In this document: piece by piece, positions 36,371-50,344 of the stretch
Numbering within the stretch: position 1 is the stretch's first letter
Layout: the number at the start of each line of letters is the position of its first letter
Assembly (NCBI RefSeq): GCF_033807715.1
Contig: NC_084587.1
Span: 10,138,863-10,202,862 of the forward strand
Reading direction: 5' to 3'
DNA from: Cololabis saira
Lineage: Eukaryota > Chordata > Actinopteri > Beloniformes > Belonidae
DNA: 64,000 nucleotides
Position numbers and translations under genes: made by a program
The notes under the pieces: model-generated
What the model saw: the letters and a program-made list of their open reading frames with translations, nothing else
Databases searched by the model: none
What the model was told of the DNA's origin: nothing

Positions 36371-36735
36371 TGACGGGCTTCGGCGATGCCCATCCGAGCT
36401 CTGCAATGTATCCCCGTCCCTCTGGGAGAGTTAAAAGTGTGCGGAGGTTGTGTGTGCCATCTGTTTCCAAGCTTTTGACCTTTTTCATCGCCGCACCTGC
36501 GACGCTGAGGTCCGGCCCCTTGACCCAGTAACAAAGCTGTGGATGTCGCAGTCGCCTCGGATCACGTCAATACTGGGACATGAGAGAAGCTCCGGCAGAC
36601 AGTAACGGGGGGGGGGGGGGGGGGGGGGCTGTGGTTTATCTGTAGATCACGAGACCAAGTAAATACACCAGTAGATGCTCACTTGGAAATGAAAAACATT
36701 TAGTAGCTTTTAGGGCATTTCTAGTGTGTGTTGAC
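35976..36735. repeat. intron with (TG)39 at 36291-36368 and poly-G at 36607-36628
   Basis: A perfect 78-bp dinucleotide tract and a G homopolymer of over 20 bases. No other feature. Confidence 0.9.
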
Positions 36736-37299
<564 letters not shown>

Positions 37300-37699
37300 G
37301 CGTTGACACACAATGCCAAAAAGGAAAGGCATCAGCAGTGTTCTTAGAGAAGAAACTGCTTCCATCCATCAATCTGGGGAACTTTTCTTGACATCTATGT
37401 ACATAGAAAATTATTATTCACACATGGAAAACCTTCAAGCCAAATGTTTAAGGTTGTGTTTCCAGGAAAGGCTGCAAAATTCTATTGTGATATCAATAAA
37501 AAAAATTTTTTTTAAATAAATAAAAACACAAAAAGGATGGAATACGGAAAAATCCTATTTTTTTAGACAAAATACCGTTTCTTCTACCCCGAATGAGATG
37601 GACACTAGGTATCGACTCCACTTGGTCATAGATGAGCGGTTCCTTTATCCCATTTTTTGGTGCAACATAAAGTTATTTGTTTAACCAATAAAAGTCACT

Positions 37700-38060
37700 A
37701 GTTGTTTATGTTTATGTTTATGTTTATTAAGGATCCCCATTAGCCGACGCACAAACGCTAGTCTTCCTGGGGTCCTAATTAAAAAGTACAATATAAACAA
37801 CAATACACAATAACATACAATTCCAGTTACAAAACATACACAGATCCAATTGCAATTAAAAAGAGAAGAAAAGAAGAAAAAGAAAAGTATAAATCACAGT
37901 TCCCAAAATGATAACATAACACTATTAACTCTCCAATCTAAAAAATGACTTAACATGTTTTTTAAATGATTCCTTGTTTGGAATGCTCCTAATATTTAAG
38001 TTGTGTTTTTAGGTTAAAACATTCAAGGCATTATCTAAGCAGATGTACCTGCATCTCCCA
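37700..38060 (-). mobile_element. LINE 3' tail fragment (antisense to +)
   Basis: Minus strand reads TTAGGACCCCAGGAAGACTA then GGCTAATGGGGATCC and AATAAACATAAAC, resembling common fish LINE 3' ends. The 5' limit is uncertain. Confidence 0.55.
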
Positions 38061-38726
38061 CGTTGGCCTGAATCATTTTTATCTATTCGGAATTTTTTTC
38101 ATTTTGTACAAAATTTGATTTTATTGTGGACATTTTAACACAATTTTGTTAGTCAGCATCATGACTTCAATGTTGACCAAAAGGATGGTGATAATGATCT
38201 GTTTTAAATGTATATTGTTCTCTAATATATTAGGATTATCTCATAAATTATTATTATTATCATATAAATGTATGTTTTTGTTTTCCTTTTGAGTTTGATA
38301 AATGTGACTGTTGTACTGCTGGAGGCCGGCGGCCCCCGACCTGGGAGACATAAGGACTTAGTACGTAGGATTATTGGTTTGTGGGGGGGTTGGTTCGGTT
38401 TGTGTTTACATCCTGTAACGAGAGTTTTCATTGAAACGACACTGATGGTCAGTCTTTTTTCTTTTACCATCGAGCTGGGTGAATTTGTCAATAATCGTTG
38501 TGAAACAATGTCCTTTAGATAGATGAGACCCAAGGGGGAGATGTTTGGCCGGGATGCACAGCACCACATAAGGCCAAAATTAAAATGGGAGGTAATCTGT
38601 CAGACAGTTGAGGTTTGGAGGACATCAGTTCATCCAACAGGACAGAAAAGTTGAAAACCAAAAAAAACAAACCAATATGGCCCAGAGAAGTCACCACGGA
38701 CAGACTGAACATCTGGGGTTAGTATA

Positions 38727-39093
38727 CAAGACTGTCTCAAAAAATTAGAATATTGTGATAAAGTTCTTTATTTTCTGTAATGCAATTAAAAAAACAAAAA
38801 TGTCATACATTCTGGATTCATTACAAATCAACTGAAATATTGCAAGCCTTTTATTATTTTAATATTGCTGATTATGGTTTACAGTTTAAGATTAAGATTC
38901 CCAGAATATTCTAATTTTTTGAGATAGGATATTTGAGTTTTCTTAAGCTGTAAGCCATGATCAGCAATATTAAAATAATAAAAGGCTTGCAATATTTCAG
39001 TTGATTTGTAATGAATCCAGAATGTATGACATTTTTGTTTTTGTAATTGCATTACAGAAAATCACAATATTCTAATTTTCTGAGACGGTCCTG
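38727..39093. mobile_element. Mar-1 palindromic mariner-type MITE, copy 3
   Basis: CAAGACTGTCTC to GAGACGGTCCTG with TA on both sides. A 12-bp deletion near 39060 removes AAAGAACTTTAT from the right arm. Confidence 0.85.
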
Positions 39094-39311
39094 TAGAGAG
39101 ATTAGTATAAAAACATTTCCACCAGCCTCGACAAACTCAATTAAATGAGTAATTTAAAATACTGGAGGTAAGGTTGGTGCATTCTACACGATTGTGACAC
39201 CAATGTCAGAAATACCTGCAGATTAGACATTTAATGTGTTAGCTGAACGGTCCGACAACAATCAAGCAGAGCAGCTTCGTTGCTTACGAAAGACACTAAA
39301 ACACTAAAACT

Positions 39312-40051
39312 TAGGCCTGTGTTGAAAAAATCGATTTCCCAATTCTAAATCGATTCTCATATTAATTCCTAAAAATCCATTCATATGTCTAAAGATCGAT
39401 TTTTTTTTATTTTTATATTTTTTTTGGGGTGGGGGGGTTAAATTATATTTTATGGATTTGTTTTTTTTTTTCCATCATTACATTACAACTTTTGGTTATT
39501 TTTTTGTTTATCCCCAAAAAAGGAATGTTTTGTTAGACACGAGAATAACTGGTGCCATGTTTTTGCCTTTAAATATGTTTAAAGGTATGAAAACATTAAA
39601 GTGTTAGGTTATAATTACAAAAATTGTCTATATTTCATTACTTTATATACTGTCTTGGGGTTACATTTGCAAAAAATGCTAAAAACCAAATTCTCAAAAA
39701 TTAAAAACCAAAATAGACCGAAAATGGAACAAATAAAAACGGAATGTGGGAAAAAATATCTTCATCCGTCTCTGTTTCTTCCCTGGATCTGTTTGGTAAT
39801 TCTGACCCACAATGTTTCTGAAAGCAGTTCTATCAGCATTCTGGGAGCTGATTGGTCCTTACAGCATCATTAGCTGCAATACTTGCTGTTGAATCTCAAT
39901 ATAATACTAGTATTAATATGTTGCAGAACTACAGTCATATAATTCATGCAACAACTCAAAAAACAGTTATTTAATAACACTAACCCAAATCAATATTGGA
40001 ATCGAATCAAATCTTGATAATCGATTCTGAATCTTAAGAATCCCAGCCCTA
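39312..40051 (+). mobile_element. hAT-A MITE, copy 4 (complete)
   Basis: TAGGCCTGTGTTG to TCCCAGCCCTA, perfect 8-bp duplication CTAAAACT. CATGCA at 39945-39950 is TGCATG in rbfox2 sense. Confidence 0.9.
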
Positions 40052-41410
40052 CTAAAACTGCTCTATTTTGGAGGACAGTGTGCCACATAAAACTGGTTGG
40101 AAGCCAGTAAGCACAACAAAATTCATACATAAGGCGCCCGGATTATAGGGTGCACTGGTGGTTTTTGAGAAAATGTAAGGATTTTAAGTGCGACTTACAG
40201 TGCGGAAAATATGGTATTTAAGGAGGCACCAGGTGAAACGTTAGCGAAAACCTGAGTGAAAGGGGGAAGACAAAGGACCTGAAGAAACCCAACGAGAGAA
40301 GGTCCCCAGAGAGAGCCAGAAAACCGTTTAGGAATCCATCACGCGCGATGATCAGCGCTTGACGGTTATTGAAAATGTCGGATTTTGACGCTTGATTGAA
40401 CATCTGGAGCTTTGAATGAAGACCTGTCATCCCAAGGAAGTGTGAGTGACGCTCTGGCGACAACCATCTGATCCTCGTCCTGGGTTGGTGGTACATTTGA
40501 AATAAATATCTTATATAAAAAAGGACTGGTATTGGGTCGGTACTTGCCATTGGACGATCCCCAAGGCGCTGGTGTCAGATGTTTCTAGTGCACATTCGTT
40601 TTTAAATGCACCATTTCTGCAGCGTGGCTTGGTTTTGTTCAATTATTTATTAAAAGATACACCACCGTTCTTCTGAGGCCGTATTAAAGACCGGGCTACA
40701 TCTCCATCCGGCCTTCCTGGGCAAGATTAAAAACTCAACTCACACGGCTAAAGTCTCTTATTTGTCATTATTTGTTATTCCCAGAACATTCCCTGCACAG
40801 AAACCTGGGATCTCTTTTGCCTCTATTTCCTGCTGATGTGCAGAGAGCTTTAATGACTGCAGCACCGGTCCGCCTCTGGTGATTCGGCCGCGTAATCACA
40901 AGCAGAAATCCTGTTATCTTGCTCCCTCCCGCTCCTTGATAACAGGCGGTGAATACACATGTGCTGCTAATCTCGACACTGTAAGCCTGGTATCACACCG
41001 CGCCGCACACATCCTGCTTTTCATAGCGAAATCCCCTGAACCCCGTCCCTCCCTGCCAGGTGAAGAGTCTCCATCTTCAGCGTCTGGCACTCCAGCCGCA
41101 CGGCCACCAGATTACCGGCCGCAGTGTCCAAGTTTATTCACATTTCCAGATAGCAGCTGTGTCCGCTCATCTAAACCCGGCAGCTGTATGAAACTCAGCC
41201 AATCTCACCCGCAAGCACCCAAATTAAGATCTCACTGATATCATCGCTCACATCTTTCCCTTCCTGTCCTGCCGTTAGCCTCGGCAGCAGCCAGTGGACG
41301 CTCGTCACATCGGGGTGAATATTACGGCTTTGGAGAAGTTATAAATAGGTGGACTCTCCTTGTTTTTACGGATTAATCCGACGTACATGCTCACTTCAAA
41401 TCCTCGTTAC
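40052..41410. other. intron; Mar-2 fragment near 40129-40216, otherwise nothing
   Basis: The fragment retains GCGCCCGGATTATAGGGTGC and the end GTGCGGAAAATATGGTA. The remaining 1.2 kb has ordinary composition without recognised coding sequence. Confidence 0.5.
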
Positions 41411-42098
41411 TAGGCCTGTGTTGAAAAAATAAATTCTCATATTAATTCCTAAAAATCAATTCATTTGTCTAAAGATCGATTTTTTTCTTTCTTCTTTTAT
41501 GTATTTATGTATTTTTTTTTCATCATTACATTACAACTTTTGGTTATTTTTTTGTTTATCCCCAAAAAATGAATGTTTTGTTGGACACGAGAATAACTGG
41601 TGCCATGTTTTTGCCTTTAAATATGTTTAAAGGTATGAAAACATTAAAGTGTTAGGTTATAATTGCATAAATTGTCTATATTTCATTACTTTATATACTG
41701 TCTTGGGGTTACATTTGCAAAAAATGCTAAAAACCAAATGCTCAAAAATTAAAAACCAAAATAGATCGAAAATGGAACAAATAAAAACGGAATGTGGGAA
41801 AAAATAAAACCGATTTCATCCGTCTCTGTTTCCTCCCTGGATCTGTTTGGTAATTCTGACCCACATGATGTTTCTGAAAGCAGTTCTATCAGCATTCTGG
41901 GAGCTGATTGGTCCTTAAAGCATCTTTAGCTGCCAATACTTGCCGTTTAATCTCAATATAATACTAGTAGTAATATTTTGCATAACTACAGTCATATAAT
42001 TCATGCAACAGCTCAAAAAACAGTTTTAATAACACTAACCCAAATCAAAATCGGAATCAAATCTTGATTCTTGACATTTGAAGTGATCCCCAGCCCTA
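41411..42098 (+). mobile_element. hAT-A MITE, copy 5
   Basis: TAGGCCTGTGTTG to TCCCCAGCCCTA with perfect 8-bp duplication CTCGTTAC. Small deletions near both ends. CATGCA at 42002-42007. Confidence 0.9.
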
Positions 42099-42109
42099 CT
42101 CGTTACACT

Positions 42110-43472
42110 AGAAAATTACTAATTTTGCAAGGGAGGAATTTTTTTTCCTTTTTCCCCCCAAAATGTGAGAAAAAAAATCAAAATATTACATCACTGATGG
42201 TAATAATGCAAACGCGAGGATGGAGCACTCTGAATTCATTACATGTGCTTCACTCAGAGCTACAAAAACCACAGCAGAAGCATGTAAATTAGCCCGTTTA
42301 GAGCTTTTAGCTGCACAATGGGAGAAAAAAAATAAATTCCTGCATCCCAAATGGCACAGCAGCTGACCTCACCTCGCATTAGCCCATCTTCGGTTTAAAA
42401 AAAAACAAAACACAACAAAAAAAATCCTCTGCAGATAGGAAAAACGATCGTGGGTGGAGGAGAAGTCATTCTGGATAACAAACAGAAATAAAGACAGTAG
42501 AGCTGCTTCTGTCGAGCTAAAAGAAGGAGAGCTGATCACCCAGCTTTGGGTGAAAAGTAAAAAGGGATGATGTGCTGCCAACATCTTCCAGCCATGAGGG
42601 AGGCGTTTTTTTCTGTGTGTGGGTGCAATCGAAAAAACACAGAAACGATGGCAAAAATAAGAGTACTTTTCTGTGGGTACCGACTCCATCTGCCTTTGAA
42701 ACGTCTCAGCACATTCGACGCACCCTGGAGTGGTCGAGGGAAGTTCAGGCGATCCCTCAAGTTTCCATCATCGGCTTTAAAAAAATGAAGAAATAAAATA
42801 AAATGGAAAATAAAAGCAAGTAAAGAGGAGAGACTCTCAAGTGGCGACGGGTCGGGACTCGAGTCCATGGATCTATTATGTTACTGGATAGAATACCGAA
42901 AATGGCCGCCCATTCATTTCAATGTAAGTTGCTCACCTAGCGCATAAGCCGAAATGAGTTCCTGACTTCCGTGTTTACTTCCGCGTTAAGTGGCCCATAG
43001 AGCATGCGCAGTTGAGTCACCTCCCATGATGCTCTGGGGCCTCCCATCATGCCCCGGGGCAACAGCAATGGCACCGACACGGCTGTGACGTCACGCCCAG
43101 AAAGAGACTTTTCTTTGACTTTTCTGGCCGTTATAAAACATTTTTGACGGATATAAAGTCCATGACTTAAAAATATAGAATACAAAGATTAGTAATTGCC
43201 GGTGATTACAGCTGGAGGTGTCCTGTGAACAGTTTTAGAGGCTTCTCTTTTACTATTGCGGTCCTTGGGAAAAAAGCTTTCATGGGATTTTTGGTTGCAG
43301 TACCGCGGCTGGCCACTGGAAAAAATCGGCGTGCCTGCTGAGTGCGAGACTGTGGGGCTGTGAGGATGTTTAGCCCCCGTACGGCCGGCCACCAGAGAGA
43401 TGTTAGCCGTCCCAGCATGCCCTGGGCCTGCACAGGTGAATCCTGTCCGATATGGAGGAGCAGTGACTCCAC
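42110..43472. other. intron, no gene recognised
   Basis: No conserved peptide. 42880-43110 is CpG-richer with GTGACGTCACG near 43087 (CRE-like), but no transcript evidence is visible. Confidence 0.4.
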
Positions 43473-44445
43473 TAGGGCTGAAACGATTCCTCGAATAATT
43501 CGAGTAATTCGATTACAAAAAATGATCGAGGAATTTTCTCTGCCTCGAGGAATCGTTTAATTTTGCAGCTCAAAGCAGGGTATTTCGCCCGGACTACGTT
43601 TAATGCGGCACAAAGCGCTGACGGTACAGCGCGCTGACGCTGCGCAGGTAAGAAGAAGAAAGAGGCGGCGGATATGTTTGGTTTTAGTAACATGCCGTGC
43701 TCAGGCATAGATATATATATATATTATATATCTATGTGCTCAGGCAATGAGTCTGCAATGGCCCAGACGGGAGACACGTGTAGCTCAGTGCTTAACTTTT
43801 ATTTTCAATCCACTCTATATTCTTCTGGTCCGTTCTCCTATATGTTCCCCCTCTAACCCGGTACATACATAGGTTCCTCTAAACATCTGTTCCCGCTACA
43901 GTTTTAACTAAAAGAAAAGGCAGAAAATGTCAGAAAAATAAAAATTTAATAAAGCTAACTGGGTAGTTTTCAATTTTAGCTCTGTAGTCATTCATGGATA
44001 AAACAAGCAGCGCTGGTGCCTAATGTGCTCCAACACAGCAGGGCTCAGAATGTTATTTTGAACATTGCCAAAACTCAAAATCTTATACTTTAACTTAAAA
44101 CTTAACTAGAACTTAAAATTTGCTTGACACAAATTAAAGTTCAATTGAAACACGTGGGAAAAACACCTAATCTTTTAAGTTATGTGTGTTATCAGGTGTA
44201 ATGGCATTTTTAGGTTAGAAATAAGAAAACTTCTTGGTAAGATCCTTAGTTTTTTGAGTGAAGGCACAGCCATGAACCGATTATATAATTTAGTCTTAGT
44301 AATGTCAATTAACATCTAACATCTTATGTATATTTATAATTGCTCTTTAACTAAACAAAAATATGTTTTATCCGATTACTCGATTAATCGATGGAATTTT
44401 CAGTAGAATACTCGATTACTAAAATATTCGATAGCTGCAGCCCTA
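43473..44445 (+). mobile_element. hAT-D-related MITE (TCGAATAATTCGAG subtype)
   Basis: TAGGGCTGAAACGATTCC to GATAGCTGCAGCCCTA, flanks GACTCCAC and GACTCGAC (one mismatch). The interior 44060-44260 matches 9070-9260 of hAT-D, and 43570-43870 matches 61610-61840. Confidence 0.85.
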
Positions 44446-44847
44446 GACTCGACTGACTCATTTCATCCACTTGTATCCATCACTGCCCCCCCCGTCCCAT
44501 GAGATACTCTAACTAACTTCCCCACTTCCATCGGAGAAGCGTGGCCTGAGATTTGGAGGTCAGGATCCCCACAGCTTCACCCCGGGCCACGTTCTGCTCC
44601 AGTGAGACGATCCGGAGTGTTTTGAAGCGAGCTTCTCCAAACGATGCTTCATATCTGACTCATTACTGAAGATGTGAACCCACGTGCAGCACACGAGTCG
44701 TTGATTTGGGACAAAAAAAGAAAAGCACAGAGCAAATAAAACGAGAAGAGCGGAGCGAGCGGTTTGCTTGGGGCGTCCAAACTTTTGTCTTGTTAAGGCA
44801 TTTTCTTTGTATCGCTGTTGTCATTTCATTGTTGAACATTGGACCCA

Positions 44848-45610
44848 GTACTGAAGTTGAGGGGGGATGAGGGGGGATGAGGAGGGATGGCATTCCCCCT
44901 GAAATAAAAACGGTCAAAATCATCCCCCCTGTAAAACGACCATCCCCTCTTTACATCCCTTATATCATTTCATCAATGAATGTGGTTTTACTGCTATTTC
45001 AACATTTAGAGTCATCACCAGAAAAATAACACCAGAAAAATAACTTATTTGACAATTTTCACCTGTTTCAAGTAAATTTTCACTTGAAATAAGTAGAAAA
45101 ATCTGCCAGTGGGACAAGATTTATCTTCTTATTACAAGGAAAAAAATCTTGTTCCACTGGCAGATTTTTCTACTTATTTCAAGTGAAAATCTACTTGAAA
45201 CAGGTGAAAATTGTTGTTTTTTCCAGTGATGAGTCTTGTTTTAAGTGTAATAAGATTTTTTTACTAAAATGAGACATTTTGACTAGAATTAGGACAAATA
45301 TTCTTATTTTGAGTTTTTGCAGTGATCCATTTTACTTATCCTGTGAAGGACAGAGACATATTGATAAGTTCAGAAAAGTGTTTTTTATTGTTGTGTTTTG
45401 ATGTATTTGATGTAAGCCCAGTGGATATTTAAAGCTTACAGAAGGCTGCATTTAACTGCTGCTATGTCATTCCTGCAGTATTTCTGCAGGTGTTTTGGTC
45501 AGTGATATTATTTGTAATATATTATATTATTTGTAATCAGTACAAATTATCTGTCCCCATATGATAAAATCCACCATCCCCCCTGATTTATTTTTACAAC
45601 TCGAGTACTG
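44848..45610 (+). mobile_element. CAGTACTG-ended DNA element with a 37-bp flanking duplication
   Basis: CAGTACTGAAGTTGAGGGGG at the left and CAACTCGAGTACTG at the right are imperfect inverted repeats, both followed inward by GGGGGATGG-like sequence. The direct repeat on each side runs TGTATCGCTGTTGTCATTTC and onward for 37 bp with one mismatch (44809-44845 and 45611-45647). Confidence 0.7.
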
Positions 45611-45649
45611 TGTATCGCTGTTGTCATTTCATTGTTGAACATCGGACAT

Positions 45650-47070
45650 CATAACCCATTCTTTCATGTCTGGGGTTTTGGGCCGGATCACTGTCACGCG
45701 GCTCCCAGTTTGACGGCCGCAGACGAGACAAATCCCGGCGCGGGTCGCCCCCCCGACAGTAATCCACCACCGTGGATCAGCTTTGAAATGTTTTTTAGAC
45801 CCAGATCCAGCAGAACGGGGTCGTTCCCTGTGAACCTGGGTTTCCCCTGATGTTTAAGTCTCCCACCAGAACCGGCCAGTCGTACGTGACCATTCATGTT
45901 CCAGCTGATCAAGCGTTTCCATCTGTTTTTAAAAACAAACCCTTTTCTTCCTTTTACTGCAAACTTAAGGAACTTTATTGGCTTCTTGCTTCTTCCATCC
46001 ACCTTTTTCTCACGTGCAACTTTCACAAGTTACTTATCAGAGCTTCTTTTTATTGAACATACAAAAAGCAGCAACCAGCAACCCTCGCCTGGCGTGGGTT
46101 AAGTTACAGTCATGTTTCTCTGCACGAGTGTGTCCGAGTGGTGAGTCTGTGTGTCAGACATCTGTGACTAATCGGCCGGTGACCGGTCGCGGCCCGTCGA
46201 GCCAGAACCCAGCAGGCTGCGGTCAGCGGCTGACCTGCAGGTCTGTCTCGTAGTGAAATGAGCAAGAATATCTAAATGACGAGAAAGCCGGATGTTATCT
46301 GAAGTCTGGAAGCTATTTAAGTGTCTAAGAACCTAAAAACTCCCAAACAAATGCTCCTGCGCTGACCAACAAGCCTCGAACTGGACCAATGAAGCAAAAG
46401 CAAAGCGAGTAAAACCAGTGGAGGAACCTTCACCGGCCGACCCGCTTGGTGAGATTGTTATTAACAATATTATTAACGCTCGATATCGAGCCCAATAAAA
46501 CCATCTTCTGTCCAACGGCGGGAAAACCAGCCTCCTCCTGGGGAGGGAAACGTGGGATCCATGGAGTCGATGGACTCATCTCACTCGAATCTAGATGAGT
46601 CGGACCTGGACTTGGGGAGTCCTGATGTATCTGGACACGATGATGGTGACATAATGATGCTCTCCACACCGGTAAAGCAGAAACCCGATTGTTGATGGGT
46701 TACATGTTACATGCACATCTAAATCCAGCTATTGGCAACAATCCAGCTAAGGATTGAACTGGAGTTTCAGAGAAATCCGAGTAAACGTGCGCGAGAAGAC
46801 AATCGATTATTGAGTAAGGTGCGTTCGACTCCGCGCCACTAGGTGGCGCCACTTTTGCGTTTTTTTCCGGTTTCTTCTTTGTTGTTCGTCTTCTTCTCCT
46901 ACTGTGTTGATATTCTGGCTTCCTCTGTGTCGTCTCTTCCAGAACGGGGAATCCCGGGGCAATCGCTCGGTGGGTTGGTGTACGTGCCGTAATAACTCGG
47001 ATTACGACGCATCATCTGGCACTAACAGCTCGATCTCAAGAGCTTCAGTTCGGTTCCACTACAGCCTGGC
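45650..47070. other. intron, no gene accepted
   Basis: Includes a short acidic plus-strand frame at 46561-46671 (MESMDSSHSNLDESDLDLGS...) ending before GTAAAG, with no recognised homologue. Composition is otherwise unremarkable. Confidence 0.35.
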
Positions 47071-47073
47071 TAA

Positions 47074-47538
47074 AGCTTGAGTTATGGTTCTGCGTTGAAA
47101 CGACGCCGTGCCTACGGCGTGTGGTTTGCGGCGACGCAGACCACACACCGTCACTGACGTGCACCTCCCGAAAATTGTAACTACGCGTCGAGGCGACGCA
47201 GATCACACGCAGACGGAGAGGGCTGTGATTGGTTCACTTGGTAGCAACGGATTTCCGGTTTCCGGTTTGAAGCAGTCGTGAACTTTCAGCGCTCTTTTCT
47301 TCGTTTATGTGTGATTTTTTGTTTTATTTTTTTGCACAATAGTTGTCCTTATCTCTTTGATTCACTGTGACCGGAAAAAGTCGGATAAACCATTCAGGAA
47401 AAGATCGCTAACTAGCGGTCACGAGGGGTACTGCACCGTGGAGAAATGGAGTGATGGAAAAGTCCGAAGGGTTCACGACGGCGTCACGGTGATGGCGTGT
47501 GCTCTGCGTTGGGTTGACGCAGAACCTTAATTCAGGCT
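47074..47538. mobile_element. PIF/Harbinger-like MITE
   Basis: AGCTTGAGTTATGGTTCTGC at the left and GCAGAACCTTAATTCAGGCT at the right are inverted, flanked by TAA on both sides, the 3-bp duplication of this superfamily. CpG-rich and non-coding. Confidence 0.7.
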
Positions 47539-47539
47539 T

Positions 47540-49250
47540 AAGTAAATGTAAACACGGATGTTAAAAATTCAATATTGGTCGGATTAAGGCAACAATTTGA
47601 CTTTCTTTTGCTGGCAGGCCAATGGACGACCCCAGCGAGCCAATCAAAGACCGCGCATTGGTGTTTTCACGACCATTTGGACGCACCTGATACATCTGAT
47701 ACCCCCCTCCCCAATCGGCGTTTTGCTGACTACGAGCGGCCTTCGATATTCGCATCAGGATAAAAGCATCTCCTGGATAAACGCACATCGGCCGCCGGTA
47801 GGGAGGCGTTCAGGGTTGTGTAAAGCGGATTCGCCGACCAAGGCGAGTGACTCCGGCTTCCTCTCGGGTGACTTGGCAGCACCGTGCGCGTCTGAGGAGC
47901 GAGTTACAGTGCGAGCTCGTCTTCATCGGCCTCGCCACGCCACGAGAGGGGGAGGAAGTGAGGAGGAGGGGAGGAAACGGGGCTAACAGCTAACTAGGCC
48001 ATCGCCGGGTCATTTCACATGAATAATGGCATTTCAGGATCCTACATCCTCCCGGCCGCCGGCGTCGGCAGAAAAGGCCGATCCAACAAAGTCTGCCGTG
48101 GAAAAGCCTGATTCATGTTGTTAACGGCGGCTCGGTAATCAGATTATCTGAGGAAGTTTGGTGTCGCCACCGCCACCCGTCCTGCGAAACAGCTGGAGAA
48201 GCGCTTTGCAGCGCCGAGGCCGGAGAGACACCCTCTTGTTAAATTATTCCACCCGACGTCAACCCCTCGTCCTCCATCACTCCTCCTCCTCCTCCTCCTC
48301 CTCTTTGCTGCTGTTCTCCCTTTCCTCCCACTCCCTCTGCTGTGCGCCTCGCTGCTTTACGCTTCACGAGATCCAGACGGGACCCTCGCGTACGTCCCGC
48401 CCACGCACGTGTCACTCAAGCCCCTTCGCCTCATATTTGTTTTTATTAGCAAAATTGAACACGTTTGCAAACAGTAATGGCACAATGGTACAATGTAGAA
48501 AAGCACGTAGGTACAGTAGGCAACACAAAGTAAGATAGAGAGTGAAAGGAAATATGGAAATTAAATGATGAAATTAAAGAAGAGACAGCTAGGGGTATTT
48601 GCAAGACTAAATTGCAAAGTTTCAAAGCATTCTGTTTCTCCACACACTTTAAAGATGAAAAAGTGTGTGAAAAACAGAATTCAGTTTTACTTTTTTTTTG
48701 TTAATTGCCAAATCCTGTGTTGGTCAGCCCCTTGGCTTCACGGCAACAGGACGGCCGCGGCGTGCCGCTCCTCCCTCGGCACTTTCTCCATCTCCTTATA
48801 GGGTAAGAAGTGTGCTCGTCAAGACAACCCCCCCCCCGTCTCCCCCCTGGTCCATCCCCATCGGTTTTGCCTTCTAGGGTGTCCCCTCCTTCCTCGCTCA
48901 GCACTTCTGGGAGATTCCTCGTCCTCATGCATGTGCACGAGCAGCACGCCAGCTTTCATCTCCCCGCTTTATTAAAGATAAACAGTCCGAGACACAAAGA
49001 GGAGACGAGTCGGGTCAAACACGGGTGCAGGTGAGCACACACACACACACACACACAGACAGACACACGCGCTTGATGACAGATGTGTGTTTACCCGACC
49101 TGCACCCCCGCCCCTCCTACGGTCATGAAACAGGTCCGACCCGTTCAGGACGGGTCTCTGTGTCAACACAACACACGTCCTGTTGTCCAGACAAATACAA
49201 ATATTAATTTACCCCCGTATCTGTTTCACATCACCTCCGGAACAAGCGCT
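47540..49250. other. intron: CpG-richer segment 47780-48430, no gene
   Basis: CTC repeats at 48280-48300 and CA repeats at 49038-49058. Plus-strand frames here have no domain. Confidence 0.4.
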
Positions 49251-49260
49251 GCAAACAGGG

Positions 49261-49261
<1 letters not shown>

Positions 49262-49322
<61 letters not shown>

Positions 49323-49333
49323 AACGAGCGGGA

Positions 49334-49417
<84 letters not shown>

Positions 49418-49503
49418 GAAAGACAGAAAGAAAGAAAGAAAGAAAAATATGAGCAAGAAAGAAAGAAAGAAAGAAAGAAAGATGGAGAGAAAGACAGAAA
49501 CAC

Positions 49504-49535
<32 letters not shown>

Positions 49536-49553
49536 GGAGAAAAACAGAAACAC

Positions 49554-49588
<35 letters not shown>

Positions 49589-49657
49589 GAGAAAGAAAGA
49601 GAAAGAAAGAAAGAAAGAGAAAGAAACACAGAAAGAAAGAAAGACGGAGAGAAAAAC

Positions 49658-49716
<59 letters not shown>

Positions 49717-49790
49717 CGGCAAGAAATCCAGACAGAAAGAAACAAAAAGACAGAAAGACAGAAAGTAAGACAGAAAGGCAGAATATACAG
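49262..49790. repeat. AAAG-rich microsatellite block, about 530 bp
   Basis: AAAG runs interrupted by CGAGCGGG, GATGGAGA and AACACAG-type variants. Long open Lys/Glu/Arg frames are artefacts. Unlike the other large tetranucleotide tracts, no hAT-C ends flank it. Confidence 0.95.
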
Positions 49791-50112
49791 AAATAAAAAA
49801 GATATAAACCAAGAAAGAAAAACAAACACAAACACCCTTCCAGCTCAAGACTCTCCGGGTCCGAGACGAGTGTCCAACATCCCAAACATCCAACATCCCA
49901 AACATCCCAAACATCGTCCAACAGTCAGGACAGACTGAGTGACTCATCCGGGTTGCCACGGCAACGCAGCTCATCGGGATCATTTAGCAAGCATCGTTGT
50001 AAATCCAGCCGAGAATCGATGGCGAGGTTGAGGAGGTGGAGGCCGGGGTTGGGGGGGTTGTGGGGGGTTTAGGGGGGGTGGAGACGGGTGAATCCAGTCG
50101 CAGCTCACCGCG

Positions 50113-50344
<232 letters not shown>

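Noticed and set aside
43081..43095. CRE-like GTGACGTCACG as a promoter
   Set aside because: Single palindromic match, no exon or CpG island start attached; the same TGACGTCA occurs inside PB-1 copies.
45694..46026. 110-residue minus-strand frame with FTGNDPVLLDLGLKNISKL
   Set aside because: No recognised domain and no flanking splice sites of suitable phase; may be retrotransposon debris.
46561..46671. Acidic plus-strand frame MESMDSSHSNLDESDLDLGS... ending before GTAAAG
   Set aside because: Looks exon-like but lies on the opposite strand to the gene, with no recognised homologue or partner exon.
49083..49983. Lys/Glu/Arg-rich or Phe/Leu/Ser-rich frames of up to 250 residues
   Set aside because: Microsatellite translation on both strands; no splice or domain support.
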